Assembly: GCA_014860445.1 (NCBI GenBank)
Contig: JACZJT010000021.1
Span: forward strand, 1 to 64,000
Direction: 5' to 3'
DNA: 64,000 nucleotides
Source of the DNA: Burkholderiales bacterium
GTDB lineage: Bacteria; Pseudomonadota; Gammaproteobacteria; Burkholderiales; SG8-39
The notes under the pieces are model-generated. The model did not search any database, was not told the origin of the DNA, and saw only the letters and a program-made list of their open reading frames with translations. Shown one piece after another: positions 9,320 through 17,934 of the stretch (position 1 is the stretch's first letter; the number at the start of each line of letters is the position of its first letter). Made by a program: the position numbers and the translations under genes.

Positions 9320-9688
9320 CTATTTCTTCAACAGCCGGGCGATTTCGCCTGAGGCGATGAGTTTCTGCAAATCATTGGCGCCACCAACCAGCACACCCTT
9401 GACGAACACCATCGGAAACGTCGGCCACCCGGTCCACATTTTAAGCGCATTGCGTCGGCGCCATTCGCCCAGGTAGCTGCCATATTCCAGGTATTGGTAT
9501 GAGAGTTGCTGCTGATCGAGGAGTTTCCTCGCCTTTTTCGGCATCGGATTTTGCGCCATGCCGACAACGAGGATATCGTTCTTGGCGACTGCGTCCTTTA
9601 CCTCCTTCACGATATCGGCATGGCTGCTCGCGATGGTTTCTCGTATCGCCGGGTGAATTTGTGCTTCGTCGAGAATGCTGCGGCTCAT
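9320..9688 (-). CDS. glutaredoxin-related protein lacking cysteines
   Basis: This 122-residue protein has the C-terminal glutaredoxin fold signature WPTFPMVFVKGVLVGGANDL (the TVP-type glutathione loop and GG). At the position of the CGFS or CxxC redox motif it reads GMAQNPMPKKAR, and the whole protein contains no cysteine. It therefore cannot act as a thiol oxidoreductase and may be a structural or glutathione-binding relative. I start at the ATG at 9688, which has an AGGAGA site. The alpha/beta hydrolase gene follows after 19 bases. Confidence 0.85.
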   Translation of the reverse strand: MSRSILDEAQIHPAIRETIASSHADIVKEVKDAVAKNDILVVGMAQNPMPKKARKLLDQQQLSYQYLEYGSYLGEWRRRNALKMWTGWPTFPMVFVKGVLVGGANDLQKLIASGEIARLLKK

Positions 9689-9867
9689 GCGAAATCTCCT
9701 TGGTATGCAAACAATCCCGAATGAACCTCTCTCGGTCCGGCACATGATAACTCAGCCGGATTCAATGCAGCCGGCGTCCGCATGTGCATGTCTTTGTATC
9801 CTGCCTCACTGCGCGCAAGATATTTTCCAGCGCCGGCGACGCCGATTCCGGATAATGGAGCCTGCGA

Positions 9868-11304
9868 ATGACAAGGAACCAAACGATGCAAGCGCTATTC
9901 AATGATCTGGTGGGAATCGTAGGCGAAACCGGCGTGCTCCGCGAAGCATCGGACATGGCGCCCTACGTGGCCGACGTCCGCGGCTTTTACCAGGGAAATG
10001 CACAGTACGTGGTGCGGCCGCGCAGTACCGACGAAGTCGCGGCCGTGGTTGCCCTGTGCGTCGAGAGATCCGTGCCGGTGCAAGCCCAGGGCGGCAATAC
10101 CAGCCTGTGCGGCGGCTCCGTTCCGTTTGCCGATGCCCGCGGCGTAATTCTCAGCCTGTCACGGATGCGCCGCATCCGGGAAATCGACGCCGCCAATCAT
10201 TCAATGACCGTCGAAGCCGGCTGCGTGCTTGCAGAGGTGCAGCGCGCCGCCATCGAGGCCGACCGCTTCTATCCCGTCAGCCTGGGCGCCGAGGGCAGCT
10301 GCCAGATCGGCGGCAACATTGCCACCAACGCGGGCGGCACGGGCGTGCTGCGCTATGGCAACACGCGCGAAAACATCCTCGGACTGGAGGTGGTCCTGCC
10401 AAACGCAAGCGTCTGGAACGGACTGCGCGGACTGCGCAAGGACAACACCGGCTTCGACCTGAAGCACCTGTTCATCGGGTCCGAGGGCCTGCTCGGCATC
10501 ATCACCGCGGCCACGCTCCGGCTGCACCCGCTCAACACCCGCCATATCGCCGCCTGGCTGGCGCCGGTCAGCATCGAGGCCGCGGTAGAACTGCTCGGGC
10601 TGTTTCAGTCGTCTCTGGGGCCGCAGCTTACCGCTTTCGAAGTTCTGAACAGTGCCCAGTTGCAAAAGGTTTTGAAACACATGCCCGACCGGAGAAGCCC
10701 CTTGGACCCGGCTCATCCCTGGCACATCCTGACGGAGCTCGGTTGTACCACCGACGAAGCCGGATTGCAGGCGAACCTCGAGGCACTCCTGCAAAAAGCG
10801 ATGTCCAGCGGGCTGCTTACCGATGCCGCGGTGGCAAGCAATGAAACGCAGCGGGCAGCCATGTGGAACATACGCCACAGCGTGACCGACGCGATAAAGG
10901 CGGCCGGACGCGGCATCGCCCACGACATCGCGGTTCCGGTTTCGAAAATACCGGAGTTCGTACGCCGTGTTACACCGGTACTCGAACAGCGGTTTGCCGC
11001 GATCCAGATCGTTATCGTCGGACACCTCGGTGACGGAAACCTGCACTTCATCCCGCTGTTCGACTTCGATGTCTGGGAAACCTTTCCCGACCCGCAGGCG
11101 GTCATCGATGAAGTCCACCGCCTGACTTACGGGATCGCCATGGAACTGGGCGGCACCTTCAGCGCCGAGCACGGCATCGGCCGCTATCTGGTGGCCGAAA
11201 TGCGCCAATACAAATCCGGTGTCGAACTGTCCTTGATGCGTTCGATCAAGGATGCACTGGATCCGCGCGGACTGTTCAATCCGCAGAAAATGATCCCGGA
11301 ATAA
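9868..11304 (+). CDS. FAD-linked 2-hydroxyacid dehydrogenase (GlcD/D2HGDH type)
   Basis: This 478-residue flavoprotein has an N-terminal FAD-binding type 4 domain (VQAQGGNTSLCGGSVP, LGAEGSCQIGGNIATNAGG, IGSEGLLGIITAATL) and a C-terminal FAD oxidase domain (GHLGDGNLHF, FSAEHGIGR). The final FNPQKMIPE is typical of D-2-hydroxyglutarate, D-lactate and glycolate dehydrogenases. No partner GlcE/GlcF genes are near, so it probably acts alone and passes electrons to quinone or an electron-transfer flavoprotein. A second start at 9886 has a better-placed AAGGAA site. Confidence 0.88.
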   Translation: MTRNQTMQALFNDLVGIVGETGVLREASDMAPYVADVRGFYQGNAQYVVRPRSTDEVAAVVALCVERSVPVQAQGGNTSLCGGSVPFADARGVILSLSRMRRIREIDAANHSMTVEAGCVLAEVQRAAIEADRFYPVSLGAEGSCQIGGNIATNAGGTGVLRYGNTRENILGLEVVLPNASVWNGLRGLRKDNTGFDLKHLFIGSEGLLGIITAATLRLHPLNTRHIAAWLAPVSIEAAVELLGLFQSSLGPQLTAFEVLNSAQLQKVLKHMPDRRSPLDPAHPWHILTELGCTTDEAGLQANLEALLQKAMSSGLLTDAAVASNETQRAAMWNIRHSVTDAIKAAGRGIAHDIAVPVSKIPEFVRRVTPVLEQRFAAIQIVIVGHLGDGNLHFIPLFDFDVWETFPDPQAVIDEVHRLTYGIAMELGGTFSAEHGIGRYLVAEMRQYKSGVELSLMRSIKDALDPRGLFNPQKMIPE

Positions 11305-11334
11305 TCCCGCTTCGTGCCTGGCCCGGGATCGAGG

Positions 11335-12015
11335 CTAGTTGTCGACGTATAGCGCCGGAAACTGCTGCTGAAGCCGGGCGATCTTCGGCAGGTCGTTAAT
11401 GATGATATAGGGCTCGTTCGGGTTGCGCGCCAGATAATCCTGGTGGTAGGCCTCGGCCTCGTAGAAAGCCTTCAGCGGCGTCACCTGGGTGACGATGGGG
11501 CCCGAGAATGCGCGCGCCGCCTGTAACTGGGCGATGTACGCCTCGGTGACACGCTTCTGCTCATCGTTGGTGAAAAACACCGCCGAGCGGTATTGGGTGC
11601 CGGTATCTGGACCCTGCCGGTCCAGTTCGGTCGGATCGTGTGCGACGGAAAAGAACACCTTCAACAACTGCCCATAGGAAATGCGCTTAGGATCGTAGCT
11701 GATGCGTACCGATTCCGCGTGATTGGTTTCGCCGGAACTCACCTTCGCGTAGCTGGCCGTCTCCGCGCTGCCGCCCGCGTATCCGGACACGACCCGGGTC
11801 ACGCCCTTGATGTGTTCGAACACGGCCTCGACGCCCCAGAAACAGCCGCCCGCAAATACGGCGGTGTCCGTTCCCGTGGCGACCGACGGCTTCGAATCGA
11901 TTTTGGGGTCGGGTAGCGGTCCCGCGGCACGGGAGGGCGCGAAGAACAGCAGCAGCGTCGCCACTGTCGCCAGGCAGACGATCCCGAGGACTGCATTCGT
12001 AGATAGGCGTACCAT
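11335..12015 (-). CDS. msrA: peptide methionine sulfoxide reductase A, exported
   Basis: MsrA reduces methionine-S-sulfoxide. The catalytic motif GCFWG is at residues 57-61, and the family stretches SGYAGGSAETASYAKVSSG and YHQDYLARNP are present. The chosen ATG (12015) follows a GGGAGA site and opens a hydrophobic N-terminal segment (LGIVCLATVATLLLFFAPS), so the enzyme is probably exported or membrane-anchored in the periplasm. It is convergent with the FAD dehydrogenase gene. Confidence 0.93.
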   Translation of the reverse strand: MVRLSTNAVLGIVCLATVATLLLFFAPSRAAGPLPDPKIDSKPSVATGTDTAVFAGGCFWGVEAVFEHIKGVTRVVSGYAGGSAETASYAKVSSGETNHAESVRISYDPKRISYGQLLKVFFSVAHDPTELDRQGPDTGTQYRSAVFFTNDEQKRVTEAYIAQLQAARAFSGPIVTQVTPLKAFYEAEAYHQDYLARNPNEPYIIINDLPKIARLQQQFPALYVDN

Positions 12016-12287
12016 CAAATTTCTCCCATGAACCTTATCCTGTCGTGTAAAACCCGCGCCAAGGCAAAACGGTGCCACATTTATGATACGATTTTTTCAT
12101 TTCGCCGACATTCATTTGATCCAGGACAAACCGATTGCGGGCAAAAGCTGCGAAACTTGGGTCAGATGTTTTGGGGGCTCTCCTGCCCGTTATTAAAACG
12201 TCTGGTAAATCATCATTTTAGCCCGGACTAGGCCAGCGCCTTCCGGGCTTTTTCTTTGACCGCAAAACGGCGAGGAACGGCGATAAC
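12016..12287. other. 272-base divergent intergenic region with an internal terminator
   Basis: No convincing ORF is present. A TATGAT-like -10 occurs near 12081 without a clear -35. A plus-directed rho-independent terminator lies at 12220-12254, although no plus-strand gene ends before it. The region could hold a short RNA or a leader controlling the LeuB-like gene. Confidence 0.5.
12220..12254 (+). terminator. terminator hairpin 34 bases before a start codon
   Basis: AGCCCGG pairs with CCGGGCT across a 15-base loop and is followed by TTTTTCTTT. The T-run follows only on the plus strand. There is no plus-strand gene between 11304 and this point except the region's own leader, so it probably terminates a small RNA or acts as an attenuator for the dehydrogenase starting at 12288. 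Confidence 0.65.
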
Positions 12288-13403
12288 ATGACAAAATTCC
12301 TCTTCAATATCACGGTATTGCAAGGAGACGGCATAGGCGCAGAGGTAATGGGCGCGTGCATTGAAGTGCTGGAACACCTGTTGGCGGACCAGCCCCGCTT
12401 CGGGCTTCGCTACCTACATGCAGCGGGTGGCGCACAGCACTACGCGGACACCGGCTCCGCCATGCCGGAAGACACACTGCGCGCTTGCGCGGACGCCGAC
12501 GCAATTCTGTTCGGCGCCATGGGTTTGCCCCACATCCGATACCCCGACGGCACTGAAGTGAGCCCGCAACTCGATTTGCGCAAGGATTTGGACCTGTATG
12601 CAGGCGTGCGTCCGATCCGCGCCATCCCCGGCGTCCCCTCCGTACTCGCCGATCCCCGCGCGGCGCAAATCGATTTCGTGCTGGTTCGAGAACAATCCGA
12701 GGGTCTGTTTTTTGGTCGGCTATACCCAGAGAAACAACCGAAAGCGAATGACAATGAGGCGTTCGATCTCGGACGCGTCTCGCGCCAAGCATCCGAGCGC
12801 CTGTTCGATTTTGCTTTCCAGCTGGCGCGCCGGCGGCGAGCCGCGAACCCCGGGAAAGGACGCGTCACCTGCGTGGATAAAGCCAACGTGCTGAGCAGCA
12901 TGGCATTTTTCCACAAGATCTACTGGGAGCGCGCCAAACTCAATGCAGACCTATCCGCCGACCACTGCTACGTCGATGCCATGGCCTTGAACCTGGTCAA
13001 GCGGCCCTGGGACTACGACGTGATTCCTACAGAAAACCAGTTTGGCGATATTCTTTCGGATCTGGCGGCAGGCTTGATCGGCGGCTTGGGCATGTCACCC
13101 TCCGCCGATATCGGAGACAAACACGGCTTGTTCCAACCCAGCCACGGCACCGCGCCGGATATTGCCGGTCAGGGCAAGGCGAATCCGACAGCCATGATCC
13201 TTTCCGCGGCATTGATGCTGGCGTGGCTGGGCGAAAAACACGGCATGCCCGAGGCCGCATCCGAGGCCGCTCGGCTCACGCTGGCGGTCGATGCCGCCTT
13301 CGCCTCCGGCAGGATTCGGTCGATCGAATTGGGTGGAAAAGACGGTACACAGGCGATTACCGGCGCAATTGTCAACGCTCTCGCCAGGCCGCAGCGGAAA
13401 TAA
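12288..13403 (+). CDS. isocitrate/isopropylmalate-family dehydrogenase (LeuB-like)
   Basis: This 371-residue protein is a beta-decarboxylating dehydrogenase. It has the N-terminal VLQGDGIGAEVM, the metal-binding Asp region (NQFGDILSDLAAGLIGGLGM) and PSHGTAPDIAGQGKANP in the C-terminal half. In place of the LeuB substrate motif VRELTGGIYFG it reads VREQSEGLFFGR, so it may not be true 3-isopropylmalate dehydrogenase. No leuC or leuD is nearby. Alternatives are a tartrate/malate-type or other 2-hydroxyacid enzyme. Its leader contains the terminator at 12220-12254. Confidence 0.82.
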   Translation: MTKFLFNITVLQGDGIGAEVMGACIEVLEHLLADQPRFGLRYLHAAGGAQHYADTGSAMPEDTLRACADADAILFGAMGLPHIRYPDGTEVSPQLDLRKDLDLYAGVRPIRAIPGVPSVLADPRAAQIDFVLVREQSEGLFFGRLYPEKQPKANDNEAFDLGRVSRQASERLFDFAFQLARRRRAANPGKGRVTCVDKANVLSSMAFFHKIYWERAKLNADLSADHCYVDAMALNLVKRPWDYDVIPTENQFGDILSDLAAGLIGGLGMSPSADIGDKHGLFQPSHGTAPDIAGQGKANPTAMILSAALMLAWLGEKHGMPEAASEAARLTLAVDAAFASGRIRSIELGGKDGTQAITGAIVNALARPQRK

Positions 13404-13569
13404 GGTCTTGAATCGAAAACGCCTGTCTTGATTTGTATGACGCTGTATTCGCAGCCGATTACCTACCGTCTGGTGTGATTTTTCAGAACGCCCGTTCGGA
13501 CAATGACTTGATGAGCTGCAATGATTACCTCGCACACTGGGGCTCAGGTTTTTTTCTAAGCGAACCCGC

Positions 13570-15801
13570 TCAATTGTCGACGTAGCGCCGGCGATGCGTT
13601 TCCAGCAGTTTCCAACGTACGACCGGGATATTCGCGATAGTGTCCAGCGGAAAACTGTAGGCCTCCGTCAAAGACAGAAATCGAAGCTGCGCGCCCTTCG
13701 ATTCGTCGCGTGATATTGCCGTCGCGCCCACATAACCGCCGACGGGGATGCCCTCCGCATATCCCGAGGGTGTTGCAATCGCGGCTTCGCCGGAGCGCAG
13801 CACCAGCAGTTCGTCGGCAGGCGGCGGAATAATCCTGTCCTTCTTGAAAACCGCTGATCCGGCCGAGCGCAGCAGCCCGCTGAGCGTAACGCAGGAAACG
13901 CCGTCCGCGAACAACCAGTTTCCCCTCAGAAAGTCGAGGTTCTCACGCGATTCCACGAGATCGTGGCGTATAGCCCCGCGTGTAACGAAATCCAGGTACA
14001 AGTCCCGTGAAATGCGCAGGGCTTGAACGAAACTGATAGCGCGACAGGTCTCCTTTTCAGCGATCCCGTTCAATGCGGCGGTTTCACCCAGAATCGAACC
14101 GGCGGAGACCATGCTGCTACCGCGCTGCCCCGTGCGCAGCAACTCCGCAGACCCGCTGAGGATCAGGTAGACGGCATCGACCGGCGCCTGCTCCTTGAAC
14201 AGCTGCGCTTCCGGGTTGAACACCAGAATATTTCCGTTCATGAGATGCCGGATGCTGTGCAAGGACGCTTCGGGAAAATAGCTGCGCAAGTACTCGAACG
14301 CCCGTCGGCGCAGCGTATCCGAGGTGCCTTCGATAAGCACGTCGACAGTTCCGAACGGCGCGCCTGAGCCGATTGCCCGCTCGTCCTCGGTAAACTTTCT
14401 CGCGGTATGCGCAAGTATCAGTTTCCCCGAGCTGTCGTCGCGAAAATCCGATGCGACGCCGTGAATCATGCCTCCGCCGATATCGATCTTTTTGACGTTG
14501 GCGTCTATGGCATAGGCGGCGGCGATCTTCGCGTAAAACGCCTCGCTCACGCCGGCAATCGCATCCTCAGGCGCAATCATGTCGCGCAGAACGGACAGCG
14601 ATACGATATCCGCAAGATGCGCGTAACTGCGATAGCCGCCCTCCCACATTACCCTGAAATAGAAAACAGTCGTTTCCACCGGATGCGGCGATAGAATCGG
14701 CCTGACCTCCAGCCCCTCTATATCGTTCCACTCGTCCATGGCCAGGTCGCGTACGTCGAAGAGCTTGCCGAACTCGCTTTCCGGAATCCGCATCACCGAC
14801 GACAGCTTTTTCGTCACCGAGGCACGCACCATCGGGGTCGCAAAGTAGGTGATCCTTCTGTCCCCGCGAATCAGCATGGTCAGTCCGGCCAGATGGTCGT
14901 CGTGACAGTGCGTATGGAAAACACCGTCGATTTCGTTGACGCTGATGCCCAGCGCCATCAAGGTGTAGTCGATGTTTGGTCCCGCATCGATCAGATACAC
15001 ACGCCCCTGGAACAGCAGGATGCTGCCCATCGTCGGCCGGTTCATGTCCCAGCCGTCGCCCTCACCGCTGTGAACCACCGAGAAATAATCGCGTTTGAGC
15101 AAATGCCGGTCCAGCGTGTAAGGACATTCGTACACCTCGCCCGGCCCCAGATTCAGATCGACTTCGACGCGCTCGCCCTGATAGGAAAATTCGAACACAT
15201 TTGTTCGCAGCCTCCGGATCGTCAGGCCGTCGCGGATCTCAACCGGTTCGCGCGCAACAACCCGCGGCTCAATGAGTTCGTCTGTGGGCATGATCCTGCC
15301 GAAGGCAAACGCGAGTTTCATGCGCATGAGTTCATCCGCCTGCGCCGGGTCGGCGCCGGCTTGGATCAATTCTTCACGCGAGGCGAGTCCATAGTTCCCG
15401 CGAAACAGGTACTCCATCTGGGCCTCGATTTGGCTGCCGGAGCCGATGAGCAGAGGCCGCAATCCCGTGTTGCAGGGATGATCGGGAACGATCAGGCCCT
15501 GTTTGTAGAGCATTTGCAGAACAGGAAACTCGGAACGGTTGCAGGCGCGGCCGTTTTGAATGGCGAGATCCGAGAGCAGGATCGCGTTGGGCCCGGTTTC
15601 GCATTCGACGCCGTTGACCTCGGTCGAAACGATCAACCCCCTTCTCAGCAAGTGTTTGACCGAATCCACCGGGCATCCGCACAGGATCCGAATGTCTGCG
15701 GCCGGTGCTTCGATCCAAAACATGCCGGTGCTGACGGCAATTTTCCTGAGCGCAGCCACGAACATTCTTTCCCTTACGCGATTTGACGACCAATCATACA
15801 C
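13570..15801 (-). CDS. metallo-beta-lactamase-fold protein fused to cyclic-nucleotide-binding domains
   Basis: This 743-residue soluble protein has three parts. Residues 1-230 form an N-terminal region I do not recognise, with a conserved-looking block (about 70-140). Residues 235-475 are a metallo-beta-lactamase fold: HTHCHDDH at 296-303, further candidate ligands His373, Asp440/His447 and His465. Residues 525-605 form a cNMP-binding domain with GSILGETAALNG; 640-735 looks like a second, degenerate one. No membrane segment or DNA-binding helix-turn-helix is evident. It diverges from the phasin gene across 184 bases. A nucleotide-regulated hydrolase or sensor is possible; function is unknown. 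Confidence 0.75.
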   Translation of the reverse strand: MYDWSSNRVRERMFVAALRKIAVSTGMFWIEAPAADIRILCGCPVDSVKHLLRRGLIVSTEVNGVECETGPNAILLSDLAIQNGRACNRSEFPVLQMLYKQGLIVPDHPCNTGLRPLLIGSGSQIEAQMEYLFRGNYGLASREELIQAGADPAQADELMRMKLAFAFGRIMPTDELIEPRVVAREPVEIRDGLTIRRLRTNVFEFSYQGERVEVDLNLGPGEVYECPYTLDRHLLKRDYFSVVHSGEGDGWDMNRPTMGSILLFQGRVYLIDAGPNIDYTLMALGISVNEIDGVFHTHCHDDHLAGLTMLIRGDRRITYFATPMVRASVTKKLSSVMRIPESEFGKLFDVRDLAMDEWNDIEGLEVRPILSPHPVETTVFYFRVMWEGGYRSYAHLADIVSLSVLRDMIAPEDAIAGVSEAFYAKIAAAYAIDANVKKIDIGGGMIHGVASDFRDDSSGKLILAHTARKFTEDERAIGSGAPFGTVDVLIEGTSDTLRRRAFEYLRSYFPEASLHSIRHLMNGNILVFNPEAQLFKEQAPVDAVYLILSGSAELLRTGQRGSSMVSAGSILGETAALNGIAEKETCRAISFVQALRISRDLYLDFVTRGAIRHDLVESRENLDFLRGNWLFADGVSCVTLSGLLRSAGSAVFKKDRIIPPPADELLVLRSGEAAIATPSGYAEGIPVGGYVGATAISRDESKGAQLRFLSLTEAYSFPLDTIANIPVVRWKLLETHRRRYVDN

Positions 15802-15863
15802 CCGCCTTTTGCAGGCTGATTTGTTGCATTACCGCATTATTTTCTACCTCCGACAAAAAACGC

Positions 15864-15891
15864 TTGACAAGCATACAGTTGGGCGTACAAT
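15864..15891 (+). promoter_or_regulatory. sigma-70 promoter of the phasin gene
   Basis: TTGACA (15864-15869) and TACAAT (15886-15891) are separated by 16 bases and lie about 95 bases upstream of the phasin ATG. Just downstream is a TTGCAGTGCAG element (15900-15910) with TGCA half-sites around one base. This resembles TGCA-rich sites of the PHA repressor PhaR, but that link is inference. Confidence 0.7.
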
Positions 15892-15984
15892 CTGGGTTGT
15901 TGCAGTGCAGCATTTCAGCGTTTTCAGGAATAGCGCACTCGAAGATTACCAGGCCATTCTTATAACTTTAATTGGAGCACTGAC

Positions 15985-16533
15985 ATGTATACGAGCCCCC
16001 AACAATTTGCCGACACCAACAAAGCTGCCGTCGATGCGATGTTCACGATCGTCCAAGCCCAGTTCGCCGCATTTGAGCGACTTTCGGTGCTGAATTTCAA
16101 CACCACCAAGGCTGCCTTCGAAGACAGCGTAAAACAATCCAAAGCACTGCTGGCTGTGAAAGACCCGCAGGAATTCATCAGCCTGAGTACCGCCTCGGCG
16201 CAGCCTGCCCTGGAAAAAGCAATCGCCTACTCGCGCGGCGTGTACGAAGTTGCTACCCAGACCCAAGCCGAAGTCACCAAACTGGCGGAAGCTCGCACCG
16301 CGGAAATGAACAAGACAGTGGGCTCCCTGCTCGAGAAGCTGACCCAGAATGCGCCCGCCGGTTCGGACGTCGCGGTAACGGCAGTCAAATCCGCCATGGC
16401 CGCCGCCAATTCCGCCTACGACAGCTTCACCAAAGCGGTCAAACAAGCGACTGACATGGCCGAAGCGAACGTTACCGCAGCGACCACCCGCGTGGTGAAA
16501 CAGGCGGGAAAGCAAACCAGCAAAAAGAAGTAA
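15985..16533 (+). CDS. phaP: phasin family protein
   Basis: Phasins coat polyhydroxyalkanoate granules. This 182-residue, mostly helical protein has the family opening (QFADTNKAAVDAMFTIVQAQ) and a central FNTTKAAFEDSVKQSKALL; it ends in a lysine-rich tail KQTSKKK. A GGAG site precedes the ATG. It has its own promoter and a strong terminator, so it is monocistronic. PHA synthase genes are not in the window. Phasin implies carbon storage, consistent with the acetyl- and propionyl-CoA metabolism nearby. Confidence 0.93.
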   Translation: MYTSPQQFADTNKAAVDAMFTIVQAQFAAFERLSVLNFNTTKAAFEDSVKQSKALLAVKDPQEFISLSTASAQPALEKAIAYSRGVYEVATQTQAEVTKLAEARTAEMNKTVGSLLEKLTQNAPAGSDVAVTAVKSAMAAANSAYDSFTKAVKQATDMAEANVTAATTRVVKQAGKQTSKKK

Positions 16534-16608
16534 GCATTCCTCTGGCAAAACGCTGACAGCATCGGCTTGCCCTTTGCCGTCGGCGACCCCGAGCGCAAGT
16601 TCGGCGAA

Positions 16609-16642
16609 TGAAAAAACCCCGGGCTTGCCCGGGGTTTTTTAT
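16609..16642. terminator. bidirectional rho-independent terminator after phaP
   Basis: A nearly perfect palindrome, AAAAAACCCCGGGC-TT-GCCCGGGGTTTTTT, gives a stem with a GC core and T-runs on both strands. It closes the phasin transcript on the plus strand. Confidence 0.93.
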
Positions 16643-16800
16643 TTGCCGGGATGCCAATAGATGCAAGAGACGCTTGGCGTCTGACGCTCGTCCGGTCTTC
16701 GACGGTGTATTGAATTCGAAGACTTTACCGTCCGAAAGCAGTGCTTCGCGGGTAAAATGCCCGTTGCTTCATGCCCAACAACATTTCTAAGTGAGCTCGC

Positions 16801-16995
16801 ATGGCTACGCCCTCACCCCGCCGTCCGGTCAAGTTCTGCGACGTCGATCTCGGTCAGCGCTTCTATGACCCGATCAGTGACGAATATTTCGTGAAGCAGA
16901 GCGCAAGCATGGCAGCCATGGTGACTGGCATGGGCGACGGCACGGTTCCCGACGAATTTGAAGCCGACGACATCGTCGGCATCGACTTGAATTAG
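16801..16995 (+). CDS. small conserved-looking protein of unknown function
   Basis: This 64-residue acidic protein begins MATPSPRRPVKFCDVDLGQR and ends DDIVGIDLN. It has no signal peptide or membrane segment. The pattern F..VDLGQRFYDP...Y.VKQS is reminiscent of small single-domain proteins found near mobile elements, but I do not recognise a family. A weak TAAAAT -10 lies upstream near 16752 and GTGAG precedes the ATG. It stands alone between the phasin terminator and an orphan exported ORF. Confidence 0.55.
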   Translation: MATPSPRRPVKFCDVDLGQRFYDPISDEYFVKQSASMAAMVTGMGDGTVPDEFEADDIVGIDLN

Positions 16996-17190
16996 GTCGC
17001 TGCAGTCATTGCAAGTAAATTGCGTCCCCCTACGCCTCTCATTCCTTGACGCTATCACCGGCTGGACAGGGGTGAAAAGTGCGCTTTGACGGACGGAAAC
17101 GGCGTGGAAACCAATCCCAAGCGTGAACAAAAGATGGTCTTGCCCACGAACCGTGGACAGCTTATACAAGTAGCCAGTGCGAGGTAACCA

Positions 17191-17772
17191 ATGCGAATAG
17201 CCTATCTGTTTATTTTCTACTCCATCCTGCTGTTTTCGGTGACCGCAACCGCTGATGCCAAGGATATTAACGATATAGACGGAACAGCATGGGCTGAATG
17301 GCCGCAAACATACAAGCAGACTTTCGTTGTCGGGTTTTTGGCAGGCACCGCAAACATTGTCGCAAGCCATAACCAGTCTCGGCCGGCCGACTTCGATCGT
17401 GTTGCAGCAGCCAAGATGTACAGGAGTTATCTAGTACCCGACGCCAACAAACCCAAAAACGCTTTTTCGCCCAAGGAAGTCGCTTTAATACTCGGCAACC
17501 AAATTGAAACGCAAAATTCAAACCTGATTCGATATTCACTAGATGAAATCACGAGCGGGCAAATTGTTGATGGGCTCAATTCATTTTATGTTGATTTTAA
17601 GAACAAGCAGATCAGGATCAGAGACGCGATATATGTCGTTAAGACTCAAATCAAGGGATCGTCCCCAGAAGAAACAGAGGCTTTACTGCGGTATCTAAGG
17701 GCTGATAAGGACGTCAAGAAATTGTTTTACACGGACAAAGATGGGAAAAACAGATTTGTCAGGTTTCCGTAG
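17191..17772 (+). CDS. exported hypothetical protein, 193 residues
   Basis: The N terminus is a signal peptide (LFIFYSILLFSVTATADA). The mature part has AEWPQTYKQTFVVGFLAGTA and, later, ITSGQIVDGLNSFYVDFKNK followed by IRDAIYVV. This organisation is seen in small periplasmic proteins sometimes annotated as Rap1a/Tai-like immunity domains; I cannot confirm that. The base composition is visibly more AT-rich than the surrounding genes, and it lies next to an insertion sequence, so it may be recently acquired. Confidence 0.65.
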   Translation: MRIAYLFIFYSILLFSVTATADAKDINDIDGTAWAEWPQTYKQTFVVGFLAGTANIVASHNQSRPADFDRVAAAKMYRSYLVPDANKPKNAFSPKEVALILGNQIETQNSNLIRYSLDEITSGQIVDGLNSFYVDFKNKQIRIRDAIYVVKTQIKGSSPEETEALLRYLRADKDVKKLFYTDKDGKNRFVRFP

Positions 17773-17934
17773 TTCCCATACCTGCCTACTCGCATGGTTA
17801 CAGTGCTAGCGGCAAAGCGGAAAGACAATTCGGACCTGCGGAATGCGCTTTAAGGGGAGCACCGGCCGAGTGCTAATTTGCACTGGCTATAGCGCAGGAT
17901 AAGGTTAGATACACGCGACGAACGTGCTGGTTTG

